This document shows, piece after piece, positions 50,886-60,182 of a stretch of DNA of 64,000 bases. The stretch comes from Euzebya rosea (GTDB taxonomy: Bacteria > Actinomycetota > Nitriliruptoria > Euzebyales > Euzebyaceae). The notes beneath the pieces were generated by a model. It worked only from the letters and a program-made list of their open reading frames with translations, had not been told where the DNA came from and ran no database searches. The stretch is from assembly GCF_003073135.1 (NCBI RefSeq), contig NZ_PGDQ01000011.1, positions 124,001 through 188,000 on the forward strand. The letters are read 5' to 3'. How positions within the stretch are numbered: the stretch's first letter is position 1; each line of letters starts with the position of its first letter. A program made the position numbers and the translations under genes.

Positions 50886-53285
50886 TCAGCCCAGCGGGGC
50901 GGTCACCACGCCGACGCCGCTGGGCAGCTCCGCGGTCCAGGCCATCATCCCGTCGGTCAGCGCCGGCCAGCCGTGGTAGCGGCCCTCGCCGGTCAGCGGC
51001 CGGGCCGGCCCGAACGTCAGGCCCCCGTCGGTCGAGACGGCCGTCCGCAGCGACCACGTCGGATCCGTCGCCTGCTGCCAGACGACCCGGAGCCCGTCGG
51101 GTTCGACCTGCAGCTGTGGCTGGTAGGACCACTCGCTGGGCCCGTCGACCCGGCCGGACGTCGACCAGGTCGCACCGGCGTCGTCGGACCGCTGGACCCA
51201 GACGTCGGTGAACGCCGAGTCGACGGTGCTGGTGTGGGCCAGGACGATCCCACCGTCGGGGGTGATCGCCAGCGACGGCGACAGGGCGGGGTTGCCCTCG
51301 ACCCCCTCGGCGGTGGGTTCGTCGCGACGCAGGATCCGGTCGGTCCAGCGGCGGTCGGTGGAGAACGTGATGCCACCGTCGGTCGACACGGCACCGAAGA
51401 TGCCGACGTCGTCGGGGTTGCCGCTGCGACCCGGCGTCGGGTCCTCGCGGTTGTCCTCCCACGCGACGGCCACGGTGTCGCCGTGCACGGCGATGGTGGG
51501 CTCGACCGATGCCGGGATGTGCAGGAGCTCACGGGGCGGGACGGCGTACTGCGTCATGCCACCGCTCCACGACTGTGCGAACGACAGCCGGGTCGCGGTC
51601 GACACCCCGTCCAGCCGCTGGTGGTGGATCGCCCACGTCCCGTCGTCGACCTGCGCCTGCCAGACCAGGTGGTCCACGCCGTCCCCGGTGGCCAGCACCG
51701 GACGGGCGGCGTTGCCCTCGGCGACCACCTCGGCCGGGCCGAAGGACGCCCCACCGTCCGTCGAGCGTCGCACGACGACGTCACCGCCGAACCGTCGCGG
51801 GTCGTGGACCTCGTAGGCGACCGTGACCGTGTCGTCGCGGACCACGATCGAGGGCGACCGTCCCTCCCCCAGCGCCACCGCCACCGACCACGTCAGCCCG
51901 CCGTCCAGCGAGCGCTGGTGGGTGACGACCCTGGCCTGGCCACCGGTCCGCTGCTGCTGGACCAGGTGCACGACGTCGCCGTCGCGGGCGAGGTCGGCGA
52001 AGCCACCCCAGTCGGCGTCGGTCAGCGACACGAGCGGGGTGCCGTCGGCGAGGGATGGCGTCCGTGCCGCCGAGGTGGGCGCGGACAACCACACCGGCGT
52101 GGAGTTCATGACGAACGTGTCGACGTAGTCCAGCGGGTCGGGCAGGCCGACGCGGCTGGCACCGACGGTCATGGCGGTGACCCGGTAGAAGGCCGACGAC
52201 GACGGCAGCTCGAAGGCAACGGTGTCCGCGATCCCGTCGGGCACGACCTCGGCGACGACCGCACCGGTGTCGTCGACGACCCGTATGGTGTGGCCGGCGC
52301 CGTTCTCGATGGCGAGGGCCAGGGTGACCGTGTCGCCGGACGGGTCGGCCCAGCCACCGGTGATCGCCTCGAACCCGTCGACCCCGTCGGCGTCCAGCAG
52401 GGTGGCGATGCGGATGCCGGCGATGCCCTGTCCGGCGAGCGTGCGGCCGGCGCGGATGCCCTCGACCAGCGCTTCCTCCGTCACCCCGGTGGTCAGCACG
52501 TACGCCGCGCTGCCGCCGGGACCGGAGGGACCGGCCCACACCTGCTTGAAGTGGTTGTCGGATCCGTTGACCGCGGCGACCCGCCCACCGGCCTCGGCCA
52601 GCGCCTGGTAGTACGCCTCGTTGGAGCCGTTGCCGCCGCCGGGGAAGCCGGCGTCCTGCAGGGCGCTGTCGCCACCGCGAAGCGCTTCGATGTGGGAGAG
52701 GGGGAAGTCGACCAGCTCGGCCATGCAGTCGTCGGCGCCGCCGTCCTTGGGGTGGGCCATGCCGAGCAGCCCGTCCTGGGCGGCGACCTCCAGCGTCATC
52801 TCGGCCATGCCGCAGCCGACCCGGTCGGTGGAGCCGTGGTCGATGCGGGTCTGGATGGCGAACGCCGTGCCGTGCCGGCCACCGCCCCACTCCTCACCGG
52901 TCAGCAGCACCCGGTCGCCCATCGCGAACGGTGACCGGTCGAGGTCGAAGTCGGGGTCGTAGTGCTGGGCGAAGTTGCGGTGGTCGGTGAACGCCACCGC
53001 CGCCATGCCGGCCCGCAGCGCCTGGTCGCGCTGTTCGTCGAGGAACGTGTCGTGGCTCTCGGGGGTGTCGAACTCCTGGTGGAACACCCCACCGTCGGAG
53101 GAGTGGTCGGTGTGCAGGTGCATGTCGAACGGCACCCATGCCAACCCGTCGAGCTCGGCCTCGACGGCGGCGGTCAGCGCGGCGCTACGGATCGGCTGGG
53201 CGAGCCCGTCGGCCCGGACGGTCGGCGCGGCGACACCCACGGCGACCAGGACCAGCAGCAGCGGGACGGCAAGGAATCGGCTCAT
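50886..53285 (-). CDS. Secreted PHP-domain metallohydrolase (CehA/McbA-like) with sialidase-like propeller
   Basis: 799 residues from ATG 53285. Signal peptide at 1-25. The PHP domain (about 45-300) has 'FDMHLHTDHSSDG' (HxH), 'AVAFTDHRNFAQH', 'LLTGEEWGG', 'MAHPKDGGADD' and 'AVNGSDNHFKQVW', giving the expected His/Asp/Glu metal ligands. CehA/McbA-like proteins hydrolyse esters or phosphoesters. The C-terminal half (about 420-799) has BNR/sialidase-type repeats ('STDGGASFGPAEVV', 'SDDAGATWSTSG', 'STDGGLTFGPARPL'), forming a propeller that may bind sugars. The combination on one secreted chain is uncommon. Confidence 0.85.
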   Translation of the reverse strand: MSRFLAVPLLLVLVAVGVAAPTVRADGLAQPIRSAALTAAVEAELDGLAWVPFDMHLHTDHSSDGGVFHQEFDTPESHDTFLDEQRDQALRAGMAAVAFTDHRNFAQHYDPDFDLDRSPFAMGDRVLLTGEEWGGGRHGTAFAIQTRIDHGSTDRVGCGMAEMTLEVAAQDGLLGMAHPKDGGADDCMAELVDFPLSHIEALRGGDSALQDAGFPGGGNGSNEAYYQALAEAGGRVAAVNGSDNHFKQVWAGPSGPGGSAAYVLTTGVTEEALVEGIRAGRTLAGQGIAGIRIATLLDADGVDGFEAITGGWADPSGDTVTLALAIENGAGHTIRVVDDTGAVVAEVVPDGIADTVAFELPSSSAFYRVTAMTVGASRVGLPDPLDYVDTFVMNSTPVWLSAPTSAARTPSLADGTPLVSLTDADWGGFADLARDGDVVHLVQQQRTGGQARVVTHQRSLDGGLTWSVAVALGEGRSPSIVVRDDTVTVAYEVHDPRRFGGDVVVRRSTDGGASFGPAEVVAEGNAARPVLATGDGVDHLVWQAQVDDGTWAIHHQRLDGVSTATRLSFAQSWSGGMTQYAVPPRELLHIPASVEPTIAVHGDTVAVAWEDNREDPTPGRSGNPDDVGIFGAVSTDGGITFSTDRRWTDRILRRDEPTAEGVEGNPALSPSLAITPDGGIVLAHTSTVDSAFTDVWVQRSDDAGATWSTSGRVDGPSEWSYQPQLQVEPDGLRVVWQQATDPTWSLRTAVSTDGGLTFGPARPLTGEGRYHGWPALTDGMMAWTAELPSGVGVVTAPLG

Positions 53286-53384
53286 GGGGACCACGTTCGC
53301 CACGACCACCCCCCGGTCCTGCCCGCCTATCCCACCCGCCGGACGAAATCGCCAACGCCGGTGAGGGGTTGCTACAACACCGGG

Positions 53385-55964
53385 ATGTCCCTGAAGCTGT
53401 CCACGATCCTCCTCTGCCTGCTCGTCGGGCTCGCCCCGACGGCCGCGTCGGCTGCCGAGGGAAGCCAGTTCTCCCCGCCCGTCCGAGGGCACGGCGGGGT
53501 CGTGTCGACCGAGTCGTTCGCGGCCGGGCAGGTCGGCCGTGACGTGCTGGATGCCGGCGGCACGGCGGTCGACGCCGCGATCGCGGCGGTGTTCGCGCTG
53601 AACGTCGCCCGCCCCCAGTCGTGCGGGATCGGTGGTGGCGGCTTCGCCGTGGTCCACCAGGTCGACGGCGAGGTCGCGGCGCTGGACTTCCGCGAGACCG
53701 CCCCCGCGGCGATCACACCGGACACGTTCGGCGGGGTCGGGCTGTACCAAGCGTTCACCGGCCACACCACTGTCGGCGTGCCCGGCACGGTCGCGGGGCT
53801 GTGGGCGCTGCACCAACGGTTCGGCACGACGGACTGGGCCGACCTGGTCGCGCCGGCCGAGGCGCTGGCCCGCGATGGGGTCGAGGTGCCCGAGTCGTTG
53901 TCGTCGGCCATGGCGGCCGCGGCCCCGCGGCTGCGCCTGTTCCCCGCCGCCGCCGAGCAGTTCCTCGTCGGAGGCGTGGCGCCGTACCCGCCCGGGTCGA
54001 CGCTGGTGCAGCCCGACCTGGCCGACACCCTCGCCCTCATCGCCGCCGACGGCCCCCCTGCGTTCTACACCGGGCCGATCGCCGAGATGATCGTGGCCGA
54101 CATGGTCGACAACGCCGGGGGCTACCCCGGCGACGACGGGCTGATGACCGCCGAGGACCTGGCCAGCTACGAGGCGAGGTTCCGGACGCCGCTGACGGCG
54201 GACTACCGCGGCCACGAGGTCATCGCCATGCCGCCGCCGACGTCGGGCGGGATCGCCGTGATCGAGATGCTCAACATCCTGGAGAACTTCGACCTGACCG
54301 CGGCGGGGCAGTCCAGCGCCGACCACCTGCACCTTGTCGCGGAGGCCCAGAAGATCGCCTGGGCCGACCGTGGTGCCTACGTGGCCGACAGCGACTTCGT
54401 GGACGTGCCGGTCGACCTGCTGACCAGCCAGGCCTACGCCGACCAGCGTGCCGCCGAGATCGACCTGGCATCGGCCGGCAGCTACGAACCCGCCGACCTC
54501 GGCGAGCCCGCCCCCGACGACGGTGCGGACAACAACCCGCGGGGCAACACCACCCACCTGTCGGTCATCGACGCCACCGGCAACGTGATCGCGCTGACCT
54601 GCACGATCGAGCAGGCGTTCGGCTCGGCCATCGTCGCACCCGGCACGGGCTTCCTGCTGAACAACGAGCTGACGGACTTCTCCGCCGCGGGCACCGCCAA
54701 CGAGCCCGAGCCCGGCAAGCGGCCGCGGTCATCGATCTCCCCGACCATCGTGCTGCGCGACGGCCGGCCAGTGATCGCCGTCGGTGGGGCCGGCGGTGCG
54801 ACGATCGTCATGGGATCTCATCAGGCCATCGTCGGGCTGGTCGACTTCGGGCTGGACGTCGCCCAGGCCGTCGACGCCGAACGGCTGGACGCCGGCACGA
54901 TCGACCTGCAGCTGGAGAACGTCCGGGTGTCCCCCGCGGTGCAGGCCGACCTGATGGAACGTGGCCACCAGGTCGTGCCCAACGGGGAGTACGGCGCGTT
55001 GCCGCGGGTCCAGGCCGTCGGTGTCGACCCGGCGACGCGCGAGCACGTCGGGACCAGCGACTCGCGGACCGACCAGGCGACCTATGCGCAGGACACCGTC
55101 GTGCTCCGTGCGGCGGGTGCGGATCGGGTGGGTACGTCGGTGGCGATCAGCCAGCAGGCGTTCGGCCGTGCGGACACCGTCGTCGTCGCAGCCGGGCTGA
55201 TCGATGCGCTGGCCGGCGGTCCGTTGGCCTTCGCCGAGGACGCTCCCTTGCTGCTGACCGGCCCTGACGCGCTGGACGACCGGGTCCTGGCCGAGGTCGG
55301 CCGCCTCCGTGCCGGACGGGCCATCGTGCTGGGTGGCCCCGCGGCGGTGTCGGAGTCCGTCACCGACGCCCTGGTCGCGGCGGGCCTGGCCGTGGAGCGG
55401 ATCGCCGGCGTTGACCGGTTCGCGACCGCCGGGGCCATCGCCGAGCGGTTCGACGGGGACGCAGCGGTGGTCGTCAACGGTCGGGCCCCGGCCGATGCGC
55501 TGTCGGTCGGTCCGCTCGCGGCGGTAACCGGTCATCCGATCCTGCTGGTCGAGCGGTCGTCGGTCCCGTCGGCGACGGCGGCTGCCCTGGACGGGATCAC
55601 CCGGACGACCGTCGTCGGTGGGACCGCCGTCGTGGACGAGGCCGTCACGGCGGCCCTGCCCGAGGCGACCCGACTGGCCGGCGCCGACCGGTTCGCCACC
55701 AACGACGCGGTGCTGGAGGCAGGGGCCGCCGAGGGCCTCCGTCCGGTCCGACGGTGGATCGCCGCAGGTGACGGCATCGCCGATGCGCTGGCGGCCGGTC
55801 CCTCGGTTGCGGCCGACGGCGGCTCGTTGCTGCTGCTCGACCCGTCGAACCCGCTACGTGGCCTCGAGTCGACCCAGCGGGTGACCCTCCTCGGCGGCAC
55901 GGCGGTGCTGTCGGCCCCGGTGGAGGAGGCGATCCGCGCGGCCCTGCGGAGCGAGATGGGCTGA
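53385..55964 (+). CDS. Secreted gamma-glutamyltransferase with CWB2 cell-wall anchor
   Basis: 859 residues from ATG 53385. Signal peptide at 1-25. The gamma-glutamyltransferase domain (about 35-560) has 'CGIGGGGFAVVH', 'RETAPAA', 'PGTVAGLWALHQRFG', 'PPPTSGGIAVIEMLN' and the autocleavage site 'GNTTHLSV' with T389 as catalytic nucleophile. The C-terminal 280 residues are three CWB2 repeats ('GPAAVSESVTDALV', 'RIAGVDRFATAGAIAERF', 'LGGTAVLSAPVEEA'). GGTs are usually free periplasmic or membrane-tethered proteins, so wall anchoring is notable. It would cleave glutathione or other gamma-glutamyl compounds at the cell surface. Confidence 0.92.
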   Translation: MSLKLSTILLCLLVGLAPTAASAAEGSQFSPPVRGHGGVVSTESFAAGQVGRDVLDAGGTAVDAAIAAVFALNVARPQSCGIGGGGFAVVHQVDGEVAALDFRETAPAAITPDTFGGVGLYQAFTGHTTVGVPGTVAGLWALHQRFGTTDWADLVAPAEALARDGVEVPESLSSAMAAAAPRLRLFPAAAEQFLVGGVAPYPPGSTLVQPDLADTLALIAADGPPAFYTGPIAEMIVADMVDNAGGYPGDDGLMTAEDLASYEARFRTPLTADYRGHEVIAMPPPTSGGIAVIEMLNILENFDLTAAGQSSADHLHLVAEAQKIAWADRGAYVADSDFVDVPVDLLTSQAYADQRAAEIDLASAGSYEPADLGEPAPDDGADNNPRGNTTHLSVIDATGNVIALTCTIEQAFGSAIVAPGTGFLLNNELTDFSAAGTANEPEPGKRPRSSISPTIVLRDGRPVIAVGGAGGATIVMGSHQAIVGLVDFGLDVAQAVDAERLDAGTIDLQLENVRVSPAVQADLMERGHQVVPNGEYGALPRVQAVGVDPATREHVGTSDSRTDQATYAQDTVVLRAAGADRVGTSVAISQQAFGRADTVVVAAGLIDALAGGPLAFAEDAPLLLTGPDALDDRVLAEVGRLRAGRAIVLGGPAAVSESVTDALVAAGLAVERIAGVDRFATAGAIAERFDGDAAVVVNGRAPADALSVGPLAAVTGHPILLVERSSVPSATAAALDGITRTTVVGGTAVVDEAVTAALPEATRLAGADRFATNDAVLEAGAAEGLRPVRRWIAAGDGIADALAAGPSVAADGGSLLLLDPSNPLRGLESTQRVTLLGGTAVLSAPVEEAIRAALRSEMG

Positions 55965-55978
55965 CACCCACCACCCCG

Positions 55979-56001
55979 TTGTCGCTACGAGGTGCGACCA
56001 A
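55979..56001. repeat. Intergenic hairpin repeat, copy 2
   Basis: TTGTCGCTACGAGGTGCGAC plus three bases; a GTCGC/GCGAC stem. It matches copy 1 at 46221-46243 in 20 of 23 positions, and it lies between the convergent GGT-CWB2 and acetate-kinase genes. Confidence 0.55.
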
Positions 56002-56039
56002 GGGCACCATGTCGGGGCCCGCGCCCCGCAGGCAGGTGG

Positions 56040-56186
56040 TCAGGCGAGCTGGCGGACGAGCAGGAAGCGGGCCCACGCGAACAACAGGTAGCGGATGACG
56101 TTGCCGTCACCGCCGTTGCGAAGCCCGGACACCGCGGCGGCGAACGTCGTCTCGGCGCGGTCGGTGCGGCCGGCCCGGTGGGGCCG
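56040..56186 (-). other. Coding-like in-frame continuation past the acetate kinase stop
   Basis: Directly after the ackA TGA the same frame stays open for 48 codons to TGA 56040, almost all ending in G or C. The conceptual peptide ends 'NVIRYLLFAWARFLLVRQLA', a possible membrane helix. The only internal start is a GTG giving about 30 residues. It could be a decayed gene fragment, a tiny membrane peptide, or a readthrough tail. No homologue is recognised. Confidence 0.35.
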
Positions 56187-57313
<1,127 letters not shown>

Positions 57314-57314
<1 letters not shown>

Positions 57315-59446
57315 CAGGCGCCCGCCCCCTGCTCCTGCTGCATCCGTGCGGCCTCGGCGATCTCCTGCTGCGCCTGGATGGCGGTGATGGCGACCGTGTT
57401 GACGATGTCGGGGATGGTGCAGCCGCGTGACAGGTCGTTGACGGGTTTGTTGAGGCCCTGCAGGACCGGCCCGACGGCGACCGCACCGGCGGAGCGCTGC
57501 ACCGCCTTGTAGGTGTTGTTGCCGGTGTTGAGGTCGGGGAACACGAACACGGTGGCGTTGCCGGCGACCGTGCTGTCGGGCAGCTTCTTGCCGGCCACAC
57601 CCGCATCGACGGCCGCGTCGTACTGCATGGGCCCCTCGACCTGCAGGTCGGGGCGCCGCTCGCGCACCAGCTCGGTGGCCTCGCGGACGGCCTCGACGTC
57701 GGTGCCCGACCCGGACGCGCCGGTGGAGTACGACAGCATGGCGATGCGCGGCTCGACCCCGAACGCGGCGGCGGTGTCGGCGGAGCTGATGGCGATGTCG
57801 GCCAGCTGCGAGGCGTTGGGGTTGGGGTTGATGGCGCAGTCGCCGTAGACCAGCACCCGGTCGGGCAGCAGCATGAAGAACACCGAGCTGACGATGGCGA
57901 CGCCGGGCTTGGTGCGCACGACCTCCAGGGAGGGTCGGACGGTGTGCTGGGTGGTGTGGGCGGCGCCGGAGACCATGCCGTCGGCGTGGCCCATCAGGAC
58001 CATCATCGTGCCGAAGTAGCTGACGTCGAGCAGCAGCTCGTACGCCAGGTCGGGGGTGGCCCCCTTGTGGGCCCGCAGCTCGGCGTAGCGGTCGGCGAAG
58101 ACCTTCCGCAGCGGCGAGGTGACGGGGTCGATGACCTCGATGCCGCTGAGGTCGACGCCGAGCCCTGCCGCGCGGGCCTCGACGGCCTGGGGTGATCCGA
58201 GCAGCGTCAGCCTGGCCACGCCACGACGGTTGAGGATCTCCGCGGCACGCAGGATCCGGTCGTCGGTGGACTCGGGCAGGACGATGTGCCGGCGGTCCTG
58301 TCGGGCCCGCTCGATGATGTCGAACTCGAACATCAGCGGGGTGACGACCGTCGACCGGGTGACCTCGATCCGCTGGGCGAGCGCCTCGACGTCGACGTGT
58401 TCGTCGAAGGTGTCCAGCGCGGTGGCCAGCTTGCGGGTCTGGGATGCACGCAGGACCGCCGGGACCGCGTCGGCACGGGTGGCGGTGGTGAACGTGTCGT
58501 CGTCGACGGACAGGATCGGGCAGGGCAGGGTGGCGAACCCGTCGAGCAGCCGGACCATCGACGCCTCGGGGCGGTAGCCGCCGGTCAGGACCACCGCGGC
58601 GACGTTGGGGAAGGTGGTCGCCATGCGCGAGCCGATGACGCCGAGGACGACGTCGGCCCGGTCCCCGGGAGTCAGGACGATCGCGCCCTCCACCAGCCGC
58701 TCGAGGACGTGCGGGAGGGTCATCGCGCCGATCGTGATCTTCGACGCGACACGGTCCATGGCGGCCTCGGTGTCGCCGAGCAGTACGCGGGCGTTGATGC
58801 CGGTGGCGACCTCGCGGACGGTCGGCATGGACAGGGTGGGGACCTCGGGCACGACCCAGACGGGGTCGTCGTGGGGCACGGCCGCGGTGGCCTCGCGGAT
58901 GGCGTCGAGGTCGGTGGGGTCGACCCGGTTGACGACGGTGGCCAGCAGCGTGCAGCCCTCGGAGGTGAGGGACTCGCGGGCGACGTGGGTGGCCTCGACG
59001 ACGTCGTGGGCGGTCCGGCCGCGCCCGTTGACGATGGCCAGGACGGGGGCGCCGAGGTGGTTGGCAAGCTTGGCGTTGAAGTCGAACTCCAGCGCCGTGG
59101 ACACGCCGGTGTAGTCGGTGCCGTCGCACAACACGAACGGGGCCTTGTCGGCCAGCGCCCGGTAGGCCTCGAGCACGCCCTTGAACAGCTCGTCGGTGCG
59201 TCCCTGCGCCAGCAGCGCCTCGACCTGGTCGACGGTGAAGGCGTACCGCTCCTCGGGTTCACCGGCCAGCTCGTAGCGGCCGTCCATCAGCGCCAGCCGG
59301 CTGTCGATCGGGTCGGTCGTGGCCACGACGGGCCGGAAGTAGCCGACCCGGTCCAGCCGGCGGGACAGCAGCTCCATCACACCGAGGGCGATGACGGACT
59401 TGCCGGACGCCGGTTCGAGCGAGGCGATGTAGAGGTTGTTGGCCAC
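57314..59446 (-). CDS. pta: Phosphate acetyltransferase (long form)
   Basis: 710 residues from GTG 59446. The long form has an N-terminal P-loop/DRTGG regulatory part ('SLEPASGKSVIALGVMELL', then 'ALMDGRYEL') and a C-terminal PTA catalytic domain ('RRHIVLPESTDDRILRAAEIL', 'GMVSGAAHTTQHTVRP', 'YGDCAINPNPNASQLADIA'). It exchanges acetyl-CoA and phosphate to acetyl phosphate. With ackA it makes the reversible acetate pathway for overflow metabolism or acetate uptake. GGGAG lies ten bases upstream of the start. Confidence 0.95.
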
Positions 59447-59508
59447 GGGCTGGGGCTCCCTGGGGGGCGGATCGAGGACGCCCCCATCCTTGCAGGATGT
59501 CCCGCGCC

Positions 59509-59826
59509 TCAACCCAGTCCGAGGACGAGGGACAGGGCCAGGTCGACGCCCCACAGCTCCTGGGGCGTCAGGTGTCCAACGAGGTTCCCGAGACGAGAGG
59601 CGTCCACGACCGAGGTCTGCTCGGCCAGGACGCGGGTCCGCCGACCGTCCACCTCGATCTCCGGTCTGAACGTGGCAGGCCTCGCCGACCGGGAGGTGGG
59701 GGCGACGAGGACGGTCGACAGTCGGTGGAGCGCATCGGACTGCACCACGACGCCGAATCGACGGCCGTCCTGCTCGTGTCCGGTTCGACCCCGGAGCCGG
59801 AGCTCGAACACGTCACCACGGGTCAC
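59509..59826 (-). CDS. MazF/PemK-type endoribonuclease toxin
   Basis: 105 residues from GTG 59826 (GGAGG just upstream). 'VTRGDVFELRL' and 'GRRFGVVVQSDALHRLSTVLVAPTSRSARPATFRPEIEV' form the MazF SH3-like barrel, with the conserved 'GDV' start and a Thr/Ser active-site stretch. MazF toxins cut mRNA at short sequence motifs and are held by an antitoxin. Its start lies 14 bases inside the antitoxin gene, typical of type II modules. It follows the antitoxin and precedes pta. Confidence 0.88.
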   Translation of the reverse strand: MTRGDVFELRLRGRTGHEQDGRRFGVVVQSDALHRLSTVLVAPTSRSARPATFRPEIEVDGRRTRVLAEQTSVVDASRLGNLVGHLTPQELWGVDLALSLVLGLG

Positions 59827-60064
59827 GGAGGTCCTCCATCATCGCCGCAACCCTGCGAGCCTCGGCAACGTCCTCCTCGTCCGCCGCCAGCGCGGCAACC
59901 TCCACCTCGAGGCGAGCGCGGTCCCGCAGCTGCCGCGCAGCGGTCAGCAACCCCAGCCGCACGGCCTCGGTACGGCTGAGCCCGGTCGCCTCGAGCTCGG
60001 CAAGGGCACGTTGCGCGTCCTCGTCGAGACGGGCCGAGATGGGTCTGGACTCCACGTCCCCCAT
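59813..60064 (-). CDS. Antitoxin partner of MazF (ribbon-helix-helix type)
   Basis: 83 residues from ATG 60064 (an ATG at 60082 would add six). 'RPISARLDEDAQRALAELEATGLSRTEAVRLGLL' is the ribbon-helix-helix DNA-binding pattern. The rest is an acidic, Ala/Glu-rich tail likely to wrap the toxin. It probably represses its own promoter: two small palindromes overlap the region just before the start. The overlap with the toxin gene couples their translation. Confidence 0.82.
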   Translation of the reverse strand: MGDVESRPISARLDEDAQRALAELEATGLSRTEAVRLGLLTAARQLRDRARLEVEVAALAADEEDVAEARRVAAMMEDLRDPW

Positions 60065-60079
60065 CGTACTACGAAACGT
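60065..60079 (-). promoter_or_regulatory. Candidate operator of the toxin-antitoxin module
   Basis: CGTACTACG (60065-60073) and ACGAAACGT (60071-60079) are two overlapping short palindromes just before the antitoxin start. Ribbon-helix-helix antitoxins often bind such paired sites. The A/T content is higher than in the surroundings. Confidence 0.4.
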
Positions 60080-60135
60080 CATACAGGGACGGTAGTGGGG
60101 TCCGCCGATGACGAGCAACCCCAGTTGTCCACACG

Positions 60136-60169
60136 CCACGGCCCCGAGCGTGGTGCCCAGGGGCCGTGG
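60136..60169. terminator. 10-bp stem-loop
   Basis: CCACGGCCCC (60136-60145) pairs with GGGGCCGTGG (60160-60169) across 14 bases. It lies downstream of the CWB2/Calx-beta gene (minus strand) and before the antitoxin gene, so it should end the long transcript. Confidence 0.65.
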
Positions 60170-60182
60170 GTGTGGGTTGCGG

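Noticed and set aside
50544-52934. Plus-strand open frame of about 796 codons opposite the PHP hydrolase
   Set aside because: Shadow of the PHP/BNR gene, compositionally biased.
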